64,000 bases of DNA, from contig JBMYRH010000002.1 of assembly GCA_049602155.1 (NCBI GenBank), forward strand, positions 62,001-126,000, given 5' to 3'. The notes beneath the pieces were generated by a model. That model was given only the letters and a program-made list of their open reading frames with translations. It was not told where the DNA came from and did no database searches. Shown in pieces: positions 36,923-46,600 of this stretch. The stretch's first letter is position 1, and every line of letters begins with the position of its first letter. A program made the translations under genes and the position numbers. This stretch comes from JBMYRH01 sp049602155 (GTDB taxonomy: Bacteria; Myxococcota_A; UBA9042; PHBI01; JBMYRH01).

Positions 36923-37468
36923 GTGGCCGCCGGGACGACGATTGTTCGCTTCGACATCACGCTCTCTGATGTCGACCGGGGCGTCTACGACACGCTCGAG
37001 CTCCGCGTGGCTCAGCACCCCTCGGAGAGCGATAACTACCTGCTCACGCGTGTCCTCGCCTACGCGCTCGAGTTCGAGGACGACCTGAGCTTCTCCAAAG
37101 GGCTCAGCACCCCGGATGAGCCTGCCCTTTGGTCGCACGATCCGACCGGGGCCCTCACCCGCTGGATCGAGGTTGGGAACCCGAAGCCCGATCGGATCCA
37201 CCGGGCATCCAAGGCCTCACCCACGGTGCGCATCTACACCTACAAAGACCTGGACGTGTTGCGGCGGTCCATCGCCGGTAACCACATCCACCGCATCGAT
37301 GAGATCGACGTCGTCACCCTACCGGATGACGTCTTGGCACCGCTCGCCGCCAACCTTGGGCGCGCGAACACGTGGACGCTCCTGCGCTCTGACGGCGAAC
37401 TCTACGTGACTGTGGGCGACGTCAACGTCTCCTGCCCTGTCCTCCCAGTGCCCTTGAGCGGTGACTGA
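36923..37468 (+). CDS. yaeQ: YaeQ family protein
   Basis: This 181 aa protein matches the YaeQ family, a PD-(D/E)XK-like fold of unknown function first noted in E. coli. Matching segments are the start AGTTIVRFDITLSDVDRGVY, the central RVAQHPSES and FSKGLSTPDEPALW, and the Trp-Ile-Glu segment RWIEVGNPKPDRI. The length is typical. The GTG start follows the preceding TAG stop with no intervening base. No Shine-Dalgarno can therefore be separate from the upstream coding sequence, and translation is probably coupled. It is an odd cytoplasmic passenger in a run of secreted proteins. Confidence 0.85.
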   Translation: MAAGTTIVRFDITLSDVDRGVYDTLELRVAQHPSESDNYLLTRVLAYALEFEDDLSFSKGLSTPDEPALWSHDPTGALTRWIEVGNPKPDRIHRASKASPTVRIYTYKDLDVLRRSIAGNHIHRIDEIDVVTLPDDVLAPLAANLGRANTWTLLRSDGELYVTVGDVNVSCPVLPVPLSGD

Positions 37469-37552
37469 GGGGTGCGACGCAGAACGCTCAACCTTGACAG
37501 GGCGCCCCGAATTCAGTCCGCTGTTGTTGGCTCCAAACGACGTGAGGTGGTC

Positions 37553-38965
37553 ATGAGTAAGAGAGCAGTTGGACGACACGCGTGGCGCTGGGCGGCTGTA
37601 GCCCTCCTCGCGCTCGGGGCTGTCGCCTGCGGAGACGACGGCGCTGGTGACGGCGTGAATGGTGATGGCACCGAAGCGGTGGACGGTAATGCGACCTCCG
37701 AGCCGACTGGCGAGGGGCTGACAGGCGCCGTGGCGTTGGCCTCATGCGATTGCGGTGATGCCAGCTGTGGACTCACTGCCTGCGGTGAGACCTGCGGGCT
37801 GTGCACCGATGATGCGTCGCCGCTCTGCTGGGCTGGTCAGTGCACTAACCCCGAGGGGTGTGACATCGTCGGGTTCACCGACCCTATCGCCTGTGACAAC
37901 GACACGTACTGCACGCCCGGGCAGCAGCCTTACGCGCAGGCCGCGACGACCCCCTCGGTCGGTGGTGGTTTCAAGGTGAAGTATGCGGCGACGGTCGACG
38001 ACTACTCCTTAGAGCTCGACCCAGTCATCGACGCGGATGCGCTGGCGGATGGGCGGCCTATCGCGAAGAAGAAGATCTATTTGGAGCTCAACCACGTCGG
38101 TCAAGCCGAGGCGGGGCGACCGCTCACAGGCACCTTCCAGCTCGGCACTGATGACGCTCGAGACGACTGCACCTACTGCGTCCGCGCAGGTACATACTGC
38201 AGCGACAAGGGCTGCGGCACGGACTACGTCGCCACCGAGGGCACCCTCGAGATCACGTCCTCAGGTGAGCCCGGTACACCGCTCGTCGCCACCTTGAGGG
38301 ATGTACGGTTCACACAGGTCTATCTGCACCAAATCAAAGATGACGGCACCTACAAGGTGGCGGGCCAGAGCGCCAAGGTGTGGTGCTTGGGTGACTTCCC
38401 CATCGCGTACGATGTCCCCGAGCCGACTCAGCCAGTGAGCGACTGCGTGACCGAGGGCACTGGCGTGCTTCTCGGCGACAACATCAAGGACTACACGATT
38501 CAGAATTGCCTGGGAGATGAAATCACGCTGCACAGCAGGTGCGGTCGAACCAAGGCGGTCTGGGTAGTGGCCGTCGCTGGCTGGTGAGGGGCTTGCAACT
38601 CCTTCGTTCCGAAGGTCGCTAAAGCAAGTGAAGAAGCTGGACTCAACGACGAGTTCGAGTACGCCAACCTGGACTACATGATCGTCATCAGTGAAGACGG
38701 CGGAGGCAACGTGCCGACCCTGGCCTACTGCAAGCAGTATGCCGCGAGCCACAGCGCAGATATGGCCAAGACGTTTATCGACAAGACAGGTGGCATCACC
38801 TGGGGCGCCACGTTCGACGCGATGGACAACTACGCATCAGGAGGCATGGGGGTCCCCTGGAGTGGTCTGCTTGATGGTCGCTCTATGGAGTACATCATGA
38901 ACGACTACGCGGGTGAGGGATCGATGGACTCCAACATCCAGAAGCTCTTGGAAGAGCCCCTCTAG
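37553..38965 (+). CDS. Selenocysteine-containing thioredoxin-like lipoprotein (UGA at 38585-38587)
   Basis: Read as one gene with UGA decoded as selenocysteine, this is a 470 aa lipoprotein. GAGGTGG precedes ATG 37553 and the signal ends LGAVAC (Cys26). A Cys module at about 62-100 (SCGLTACGETCGLC) resembles one in the 30815-36922 protein. A middle beta domain (about 130-310) with further Cys pairs follows. A redoxin domain starts near 320 (CLGDEITLHSRCGR, then AVWVVAVAGW). Sec345 falls in WUGACNSF, exactly at the first Cys of the CxxC motif. The frame continues uninterrupted after the UGA with a thioredoxin-like half (TLAYCKQYAASH, the cis-Pro-like GVPW, then IQKLLEE). Normal annotation would split it into a 344 aa protein and a 95 aa ORF. 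It likely acts as a periplasmic or outer-membrane thiol/disulfide reductase. Sec synthesis genes are not in the window. Confidence 0.85.
38585..38628 (+). promoter_or_regulatory. UGA codon with SECIS-like hairpin
   Basis: UGA (38585-38587) is followed by nested complementary arms. CTTGC (38592-38596) pairs with GCAAG (38624-38628), and an inner CCTTC (38601-38605) pairs with GAAGG (38611-38615) around the loop GTTCC. The apical loop starts with G, and 18 bases separate it from the UGA. Both values fit the loose consensus for bacterial SECIS elements, which lie inside the coding sequence just after the UGA. The lower arms are joined by an asymmetric internal loop. Confidence 0.65.
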
Positions 38966-38969
38966 GGGC
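38956..38969. terminator. Possible short terminator hairpin
   Basis: GCCCC and GGGGC flank a 4-base TCTA loop at the stop codon of the selenoprotein gene, where it converges with the 39014-43669 gene. The stem is short and lacks a U-tract, so this is only a candidate. Confidence 0.3.
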
Positions 38970-39013
38970 CCTTGAGCTGTGCGCATCACTCGGTGAGAGG
39001 GGAGGGCGGCCTG

Positions 39014-42000
39014 CTACTGGCATCCCTCTTCATCGGTCTCACCATCGCAGTCATTGTCGAGGGCGTCGTCGCAGGTCTCGATGCTGTGCTCCGGGGCGGA
39101 GCCGTCTGGGTTGGTTGAGCACGTCCCGACGTTGGCGATTCCACACTCGACGATGCCCGCGCCGCAGACCCCGAGCCCCTCGCAGGCCTCGCCAACTGGC
39201 AGCCCCTGGTAGTTGATCCCGTTGTCGATGACGCCGTCACAGTCATCATCCACGCCGTTACACAGCTCTACCTCTGCTGGACCTTGCTCATTGGTGCAGA
39301 CCAGCCAGAGCCCTGTAGGGCCGCAGCTCCACGACCCTGTCTGACACTGGTCGAGGTCAGGCCCGTCGCATGGAGCGCCCTTGAGGGGCAGATGCTCATC
39401 GGTGTTGCCATCACAGTCATTGTCTAGCTCATCACACATATCTTCGCTGCTCTGCCACCCCTCCAAGAGCTCGTAGTTGCACATCCAGCTGCCGTTCTCA
39501 CAGGTGGTCACGTCGTTGACCCCCGTGCATACGCCGACCGCTGAGCACCCGGCGTCCTCGAGGTTCAACTCGGACAGCTCATCAGTCTCTCCATCGCAGT
39601 CGTCGTCGAGCGCGTTACAGGTCTCTGGCGAGGCCTGGTCACTGCTCCCGCCCTCCCCAGAAGAGCACCCTGGGGTCCCGTCAGGCAGACATTCGACTAC
39701 CCCGGCTCCGCAGACGCCCACCGGGGGGCACGTCGCGCCGATCGGCAAATCGTTGAAGGCGAAGCCCTCGTCCGTCAGGCCGTCGCAGTCGTCGTCTACA
39801 GCGTTGCATGACTCAGCGACGCTCTCGTCGTTGGCTCCACCGGGCCCCGTCGAGCACATCAGGCTGCCGTCACTGGGGTGACATTGGACCACTCCGGGGC
39901 CACAGGCTCCCTCACCGTCGCACGCTGCCCCGAGGGAGTGGCCGTCGAGGGTCAGGGCTTCGTCGGTTAACCCGTCGCAGTCGTTGTCTTGACCGTCGCA
40001 CGCGAGCTCCACGATCTGGTGGTCGGGCACCGCGCTGTAGTCACAGACGATCCCTTCACCGTCGCAGAGCACGAGGATGCTCTCTGTTTGGCTACAGACG
40101 CCCTCCTGGAGACACCCTGCGTCGAGAGGAGAGATGTCGAGCTCGTCGGTGACGCCGTCGCAGTCGTCGTCGATGGCGTTGCAGGTCTCTACGAGGTCGG
40201 TGCTCGTCTCGTTCGCGCAGGTCGTCCCGCTGCCATCCGCGAGGCACGTCCATGTCCCCAAGGCACACGAGTCGGTGTCGTCTCCGTCGCAGGCTTCGCC
40301 GACGAGCCACCCCTCATCGGTGACCCCGTCACAGTCGTTGTCGAGCCCGTCGCAGAGGGTCTCTTCAAGCTGCCACTGTGGGACTGAGTCGAAGTAGCAT
40401 AACCATTCACCAGCCTTGCACTCCGCGGCCCCATCGCTGCCCAAGCACACGCCCTGCTGACCGCAGAGGCTATCATTGATCCCCAGTCCTTCGTCGACGT
40501 GGCCATCACAGTCGTTGTCTGAGCCGTCACACAACTCGGGGCTGGCTTGGTCGTCGACGCCCCCGGGATGGGTAGAGCAGATGGTGTCGTCGATGCCCCA
40601 GCACTGCACGACGCCGAGTCCACAGGCTCCAATCCCTTCACAGGGTTGGCCAACGGGGAGGCCTTGATAGAAGAAGTTCTCGTCGACCGCCCCATCACAG
40701 TCATCGTCGCCACTGTTGCAGGTCTCGGGTACGGCCTGCGAGAAGGCCCCATCGGCGTGGGTCGAGCAGGTCGTCGCGCCGATGGCGTTGCACTGTACGA
40801 TGCCTGCGCCGCAGAGCCCCTCGCCCTCGCAGACGTTGCCGAGCCCGATGCCCTTGTAGTGCACGCCCTCATCGGTCGCGCCGTCGCAGTCGTTATCCAA
40901 GGTGTCGCAGATCTCCGGCACCGAGGTCGGTGACTCGGGGCCGCAGACGAGGCCAGTCCCATCGGCGTTACAGACCATCACCCCAAATTCGCATTGATCA
41001 CTGTCTGGTCCATCACAGGGCATGCCGAGGTCGAAGAAGACCTCGTCGATCTCCCCATCACAGTCGTCATCAAGGCCGTTACAGACCTCCTCTGCTTGGA
41101 ACTTGTCGTTGATGCACAGCACCTGGACCGTCGAGGTCGCGCTGTCATGCACACACACCCACTCGCCTGGCGCGCACTCGGGGACGTCAGGCCCACAGCT
41201 GCCGATCTGCCCTGTCGGGTTGCCCTCGTCGATCTGACCGTCACAGTCCTCGTCGATATAATTACAGGCCTCTTTGGCCCACGGGTTCACCGTGTGATTC
41301 GTGTCGTTGCAGTCGACCCCCGTATGGAAGCCGTCACCGTCGTTGTCAGACACCGTCTCACAGGGCAAATCACCGCCGATGCAGTCTTGGTCGATGCCGT
41401 CGCTGCACTTCTCAACCGCCCCAGGGTACGTGTGCGGGTCGGTGTCGTCGCAATCTCCTTGCCCCTCGGTGTAGCCGTCAGCGTCCAAGTCTGTCAGCGC
41501 ACACGGCATGACGATGCCGTCACAGTTGAGGTCGCAGAGTGTGGCACCCGCGGCCCCTAGCGCAGGGTCGCAGCACGGCTCAGGCGCGCCGGGATAGCGG
41601 GCAGCATCTGTGTCGTCGCAGTCCCCTTCGTCAGCCGTCAGCCCGTCAGCGTCGAGGTCATAGAGTGGGCAAACGAACTCATCGGTGGCGCCGTTGCAGT
41701 CGTCATCGATGCCGTTGCAGGTCTCGTACAGGTTGGTCACCGTCTCATCGCTGCAGACCGTGCCGCTCCCATCGCCCAAGCAGACCCGGGTGCCGTTCGC
41801 GCACAGGTCCATGTCCGGGCCGTCACAGGCTTCTCCTAGTCCAGTGAAGGGCTCATCGATGCCGCCACTGCAGTCGTTGTCGATGCCATCGCACCGCTCG
41901 GGCTCGTAGAGGATCGCCCCCTGGCAGTGAATCGCCGCTCCGAATTGGTAATGCGTACAGACCATCTGACCGGACTGGCAGTACGCGTCACCCGTGCCAC

Positions 42001-43669
42001 ACGGCTGGCCAGCCTGGGGGTTGCCCTCGTCCGTGAGGCCATCGCAGTCGTTGTCCAAGTTATCGCAGAGCTCGGGCGCCCCCGGGTGGACCGAAGGGTT
42101 GCCCTCATTGCAGTCCGCGGGAGGGATCCAGTCGTCATTATCCTTGTCGACGGCTGGGTTACAGACGATGTCGCCCCCTTGGCAGTCTTGATCGACACCA
42201 TCGCCGCACTTCTCCGGCGCGCCCGGGTAAATCGTGGCGTCGAGGTCGTTGCAGTCCTCAGGCGGGCAGCTTCCGTCGCCGTCCACGTCACAGCCGGCGC
42301 AGGCGAGGGCGGCGCCATCACAGTTCAAGTCGCAGCTGTCGAGGGACGCGTTAGCTGGGCAGCACGGCTCGGGTGCACCCTGATAGCTCGCGCTATCTGT
42401 CGGTGAGCAGTCGAGGTCATTAGGGACGCCATCACCGTCCCAGTCTAAGGAGTCGCAGTCCTCGTTGACCTGACCGTCGCAGTCGTTGTCCACGTTGTCC
42501 GCGCAGGTCTCGGCAGTCGCCAAGCCCAGCGTCGAACAAGTCGCTGTCCCGTCGGCGTTGCAGATAACCTCGCCGCCTTCACACTGGCCAACCCCGCAGA
42601 GTGAACCAAAGGCCAGCTGTTTGCCGTTCTCGATGTAGTAGGGCTGCTCGTCGATGAAGCCGTCGCAGTCGTTGTCGATGCCATCGCACAGCTCTGCAGT
42701 CGGGGGATTGGCGCTGCACTTGGACCAGCCATCGAGCTGGCAGATCATGACGCCCGTGCACAGTCCGTCTGGGCCCTGGTTTTCACAGCCCAACGTGGCC
42801 CCCAAGAGGCCCTCGGAGCAGCTGCAGGACTGGGTCCACGGCATGCACTGGCCGTCATCCCCACAGTCAAAGCCCGTCGGGCAGTCACTGTTGCCGCCGC
42901 ACGGGGCCCCGCAGAAGCGCTCTCCTTGTGCGTTCTCAAGGCACGCGGCGCCGAGGGTCGGGCAGTCAGCGTCTTGAGTGCAGGGGGTGCAGACACCTTC
43001 AGGGAAGTTGGCGCAGGCCGCACTCCCGTCGCCTTGTGGGAGGCAGATGAGCCCTGGTGCACATACGCCCGTACATGGGTCGTTCAGTTCAGGGAACTCC
43101 GACGCCACAGCGTCTGCATCATCGGCGCTCTCGGTGTCCTCGACGTCCACCGCTACTTCGTCAGCGTCCGAGGTTCCCTCGTCGGTCGCATCGATGTCAC
43201 CGGGGTCGTCCTCGACCTCTGTGTCGAGCGCCACATCGTCATCGGTCGACGCACTGTCAGAGTCCGCGTCGACATCGGCGGTGGCCGTGACGTCGTCGGT
43301 GACGTCCTGCGCCTCAACGTCTGATCCCATGTCACCGTCGACCGGCTGAAGAGTGTCCTCGGGTGCATCCGCGATGTCCGTCGCGGTCGTGATGTCCGCT
43401 GGGCTCCAGACTTCGGTCTGCGTGTCTGGGCTCTCTACATCCTGGGTGGTCGTCTCGGTGTCGCCCTCAGCCGATGCGTCGAAGTCGGCGCCCTCGCTGC
43501 TTTGACAGAGACCTGCCACACAGAGCAATGGCGGCGTGCATTGCTCATCGCTGATGCACGCCTCCCCCTGACCGACTTGGTTCATCGTGATGCGTGTACA
43601 GCTGCTCAGCCCCATCAGGAGGACGAGTGACAGCGACGGGGTTAGGGCCAAAAGCCTTCGTGAGAGCAT
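39014..43669 (-). CDS. Second large MopE-like Cys-rich repeat lipoprotein
   Basis: This 1551 aa lipoprotein has a signal ending LMGLSSC (Cys24). A small Cys cluster precedes a long acidic Asp/Thr/Ser/Ala linker (about 65-195). Cys-rich modules occur around 200-330. About 20 MopE-type motifs (CDGxDNDCDGxxDE and variants such as CGDGVDQDCQGGD) run to the very last residues, ending in DEEGCQ. Between them are CGxGxxxCxxxG modules and short calcium-like DxDGDG loops. There is no catalytic domain. The repeats differ in spacing from those of the 30815-36922 protein, so the two are related by motif rather than by recent duplication. It follows the 43680-46895 gene by 10 bases and is probably in the same operon, converging on the selenoprotein gene. 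Confidence 0.83.
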   Translation of the reverse strand: MLSRRLLALTPSLSLVLLMGLSSCTRITMNQVGQGEACISDEQCTPPLLCVAGLCQSSEGADFDASAEGDTETTTQDVESPDTQTEVWSPADITTATDIADAPEDTLQPVDGDMGSDVEAQDVTDDVTATADVDADSDSASTDDDVALDTEVEDDPGDIDATDEGTSDADEVAVDVEDTESADDADAVASEFPELNDPCTGVCAPGLICLPQGDGSAACANFPEGVCTPCTQDADCPTLGAACLENAQGERFCGAPCGGNSDCPTGFDCGDDGQCMPWTQSCSCSEGLLGATLGCENQGPDGLCTGVMICQLDGWSKCSANPPTAELCDGIDNDCDGFIDEQPYYIENGKQLAFGSLCGVGQCEGGEVICNADGTATCSTLGLATAETCADNVDNDCDGQVNEDCDSLDWDGDGVPNDLDCSPTDSASYQGAPEPCCPANASLDSCDLNCDGAALACAGCDVDGDGSCPPEDCNDLDATIYPGAPEKCGDGVDQDCQGGDIVCNPAVDKDNDDWIPPADCNEGNPSVHPGAPELCDNLDNDCDGLTDEGNPQAGQPCGTGDAYCQSGQMVCTHYQFGAAIHCQGAILYEPERCDGIDNDCSGGIDEPFTGLGEACDGPDMDLCANGTRVCLGDGSGTVCSDETVTNLYETCNGIDDDCNGATDEFVCPLYDLDADGLTADEGDCDDTDAARYPGAPEPCCDPALGAAGATLCDLNCDGIVMPCALTDLDADGYTEGQGDCDDTDPHTYPGAVEKCSDGIDQDCIGGDLPCETVSDNDGDGFHTGVDCNDTNHTVNPWAKEACNYIDEDCDGQIDEGNPTGQIGSCGPDVPECAPGEWVCVHDSATSTVQVLCINDKFQAEEVCNGLDDDCDGEIDEVFFDLGMPCDGPDSDQCEFGVMVCNADGTGLVCGPESPTSVPEICDTLDNDCDGATDEGVHYKGIGLGNVCEGEGLCGAGIVQCNAIGATTCSTHADGAFSQAVPETCNSGDDDCDGAVDENFFYQGLPVGQPCEGIGACGLGVVQCWGIDDTICSTHPGGVDDQASPELCDGSDNDCDGHVDEGLGINDSLCGQQGVCLGSDGAAECKAGEWLCYFDSVPQWQLEETLCDGLDNDCDGVTDEGWLVGEACDGDDTDSCALGTWTCLADGSGTTCANETSTDLVETCNAIDDDCDGVTDELDISPLDAGCLQEGVCSQTESILVLCDGEGIVCDYSAVPDHQIVELACDGQDNDCDGLTDEALTLDGHSLGAACDGEGACGPGVVQCHPSDGSLMCSTGPGGANDESVAESCNAVDDDCDGLTDEGFAFNDLPIGATCPPVGVCGAGVVECLPDGTPGCSSGEGGSSDQASPETCNALDDDCDGETDELSELNLEDAGCSAVGVCTGVNDVTTCENGSWMCNYELLEGWQSSEDMCDELDNDCDGNTDEHLPLKGAPCDGPDLDQCQTGSWSCGPTGLWLVCTNEQGPAEVELCNGVDDDCDGVIDNGINYQGLPVGEACEGLGVCGAGIVECGIANVGTCSTNPDGSAPEHSIETCDDALDNDCDGETDEEGCQ

Positions 43670-43679
43670 TAACAGCGCG

Positions 43680-46600
43680 CTACTCGCAGTCTTCGATCGG
43701 TTGTGTCATGCAACTCCCGACCACACACACGCCATCGAGGCAGGGGTCGTCTGTTGCACAGGGGTAGTTGGCCAGCACTTCGATGTCATCCAGGCGGATG
43801 TCGACCGCGCTCGCAGTCTCGGCCGCGAGGGACGCTTCGAACTGAGCGATCACAGGCCCGGCTTGGGGGGTCATGGGCAAGTCGAACTGTGTCCAATCTG
43901 CGGTCGATTCACAGGCCACGGTCAACAGCGTTTGCCCGACGGTCACGGTCAACGTGTCATCGTCACAGCCCTCGTCTCCCACGGCCATGGAGAGCATAAA
44001 GCGGAGCGTCGCGCCGTCCGCAGGGATGTGGAACTCGGGGGTCTTCAAGCGCAAGACAACGGGCTCATCGACCCAGTCACTGGGGCCGGTAATGGCGACC
44101 GCGCTAGGGGCGGAGCTCGAGGAGGCCGTGTTGGCAGACCATGACCAGGCCGGGGCGCTCGTCTCTTGTGTCCAGCCCGGCGGGATGCCGAGGGACGTGA
44201 TCCCATCAAAGTCGTCTCCGATGAGGACCTGCCCGTCATGCAGAGGCTCCGCCCAACACTCGCCCTCTTGGCACATGCCCATGGCGCAAGGGTTGCCTGT
44301 GTCGCAGACCTTGGGTGTCCCCGTGCAGACCCCTTCGCTGCAGGCATCGTCGACCGTGCATAGGTCGCCGTCATCGCAGGCTTCGTTGTGAGCCGGGAAC
44401 TGACAACCGACCTCGCTGTTGCAGAGGTCGGAGGTGCAAGGATCGTCGTCATGGCACACCAGCGCTTGACCGACGCAGACGCCCTCGGAGCATTGGCCAT
44501 CGGTGCTGCATGCATCACCGGTGTCACACGCCCCCTCGATGAAGATGGCCTCGCAGATACCGTCAACACATGAGGGCACTGCGCAGGGACCTAGGTAAGG
44601 GCAGTCGGATGCGATGTCACAGACGCAGACGTCTTGCGGGATGTTCACGCACCCCGTGTCGGGGGAGCACGCGTCCGCCGTGCAGGGGTCATCGTCGTCG
44701 CAGGCTACCTCGGCCAGTTCGCATGAACCCTCTTGGCAGGTCTCGCCAGTGGTACAGATGTCGCTGTCGATGCACGAGAAGAGCGCGTCGATCTCGACGG
44801 CGTCGATGGCCGCTCCGAACCCTCCGTTTTGCGTGTCATTCGCGATGAATCGGAAGGCGAGTTGCACGCGCAGGTTTCGGTAGGCAGAGAGGTCGACCAC
44901 TTGGTCTGTCCACTCCGTCTGAGTCTGACAGACGAGCTGGAGCGGGGTGAAGATCCCGTAGGCCTGAATGCCCACCTGCAGTGCATCGGTGCCGCAGCCT
45001 GACTGGGCGAGGGCGGTGCGGACCTTGTAGCGCAGCTCAAGCTGCTCTCCGTAGACATGGAACCACGGGGAGCGGAGCCACGCCTCGACCGGGCCGTCGT
45101 AGTTGCCATTGGGGCCTGTGACGACCATCCCGAGTCCGCCCTCTCCAGCGGCATACGCGCCACTGGGCTCCCAGATGATGTCCGGGTTGTCAGTCTCTGT
45201 GGTCCAGCCCTCCGGGTAGCCTTGATCGAAGGTGGCCTCCAAGAGCTGCTCACCTTCATCGAGCAGCTTGGTATAACAGCCGGTGTCCGTGCAGAGGTTG
45301 GCGGTGCACGGGTTGCCGTCTTCGCAATCGACCGGGGTCGTCGCGCAGCTTCCATCGAAGCAGAAGCCGTCCACAGAGCATGGATCATCGTCGTCGCATT
45401 GGAGTCCATCTTGCTGCTCCACCAGCGCGCATTCGCCCGTCTCTGAGACACAGATGTTCTGCATGCATGGGTGTCCGCTCTCTTCGCACGCGGGTACGCT
45501 CGTCATGTCGGGCGTACAGACGATTGGGAACACATCCACGCCGCAGTAGTAGTCTGGCGAGCACGGGTCATCGTTGTTGTAGGCCGCGCAGTCATCATCA
45601 ACCTCGCACTCACAGATGGAGGGCCCAGCTGTACATGCCCCACTCAGGCAGAAGTCAGCGTCAGTGCAGGGGTCCTCTAAGCTGCAGGGGCTTAGGTCGA
45701 GCACGGCCACAGACGCACACTTACCTGTGCTGCTCACGCACTGGTCGTCGGTGCAGGCGTTGTCGTCATTGCAGTCTTTCGGGGTCCCCGTGCACACACC
45801 TTCGACGCAGGCGTCGTCGATGGTGCATGGCTGCAAGTCGTTGCAGGTGCCCTCGACGGGTGCAAACACACACCCGCCTGTCTCGGCATCGCAGGTCCCC
45901 TCAGTGCACGTATTGTCATCGACGCAGCTCACAGGGGTGCCAAAGCAAGAGCCATCCGCGAGGCAGGCGTCGCCCGTGGTGCACGCATCAGCATCGTCGC
46001 ATGATGCACCTTGGTCGACCTCGTGGACGCAGCCCCCGGCGTCTCGATCGCAGCTGTCGATCGTGCATGGATCGCCGTCATCACAGTCGATCTCGGGCCC
46101 GAGACAGGCGCCAGCGTCATCGCATTGCCCGGCGTCAACACAAGGATCGTCGGCGGCTGTACAGTCGGCGCCGTTGTTGATGGGCGCCGCGAGACACTCT
46201 CCACTCTCAGGGATGCATTCACCGACGGTGCAGTCTGAGTTTAATGCGTCGGGGCAGATGACGGTCTTCGTGACATCGAAGGCACAGGTGTAGTCGCCTT
46301 GGCATGCGAAGAGGCCCTCGCAACGGTCCTCCGGGTTGAGCCCCTCACAGTCGTCATCAGCGGTGCACTCACAGGCGTCGGTGGGGGCACCGACGCACAG
46401 TCCGGTCGCATCGCAGCTGTCCTCTTCCGTGCAGCCAAGGCCGTCATCGCAGGAGTTCCCCACCGCGATAGGGTAGTCACAGGCCCCTGTCTCCGGGACA
46501 CAGAGGTCTGCCGTGCAGGGGTCTTCGTCGTCGCAGTCTCGCGCGACACCGCTGCAGCCGCCGTTGTTGCAGACGTCACCCGTCGTGCAGAGCAGACCAT

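Noticed and set aside
38585..38587. Nonsense mutation making the lipoprotein a pseudogene
   Set aside because: The UGA sits precisely at the redox-active residue, the downstream frame is intact with coding character, and a SECIS-like hairpin follows. A random nonsense mutation would be unlikely to land there, although it is not fully excluded.
38588..38965. A separate small gene starting at 38678
   Set aside because: It is in the same frame as the upstream lipoprotein, has no Shine-Dalgarno, and completes the redoxin fold across the UGA.
39477..43349. Long plus-strand frames across the second MopE-like gene
   Set aside because: They mirror the repeat structure of the minus-strand gene and have Ser/Pro/Arg composition typical of antisense reading.
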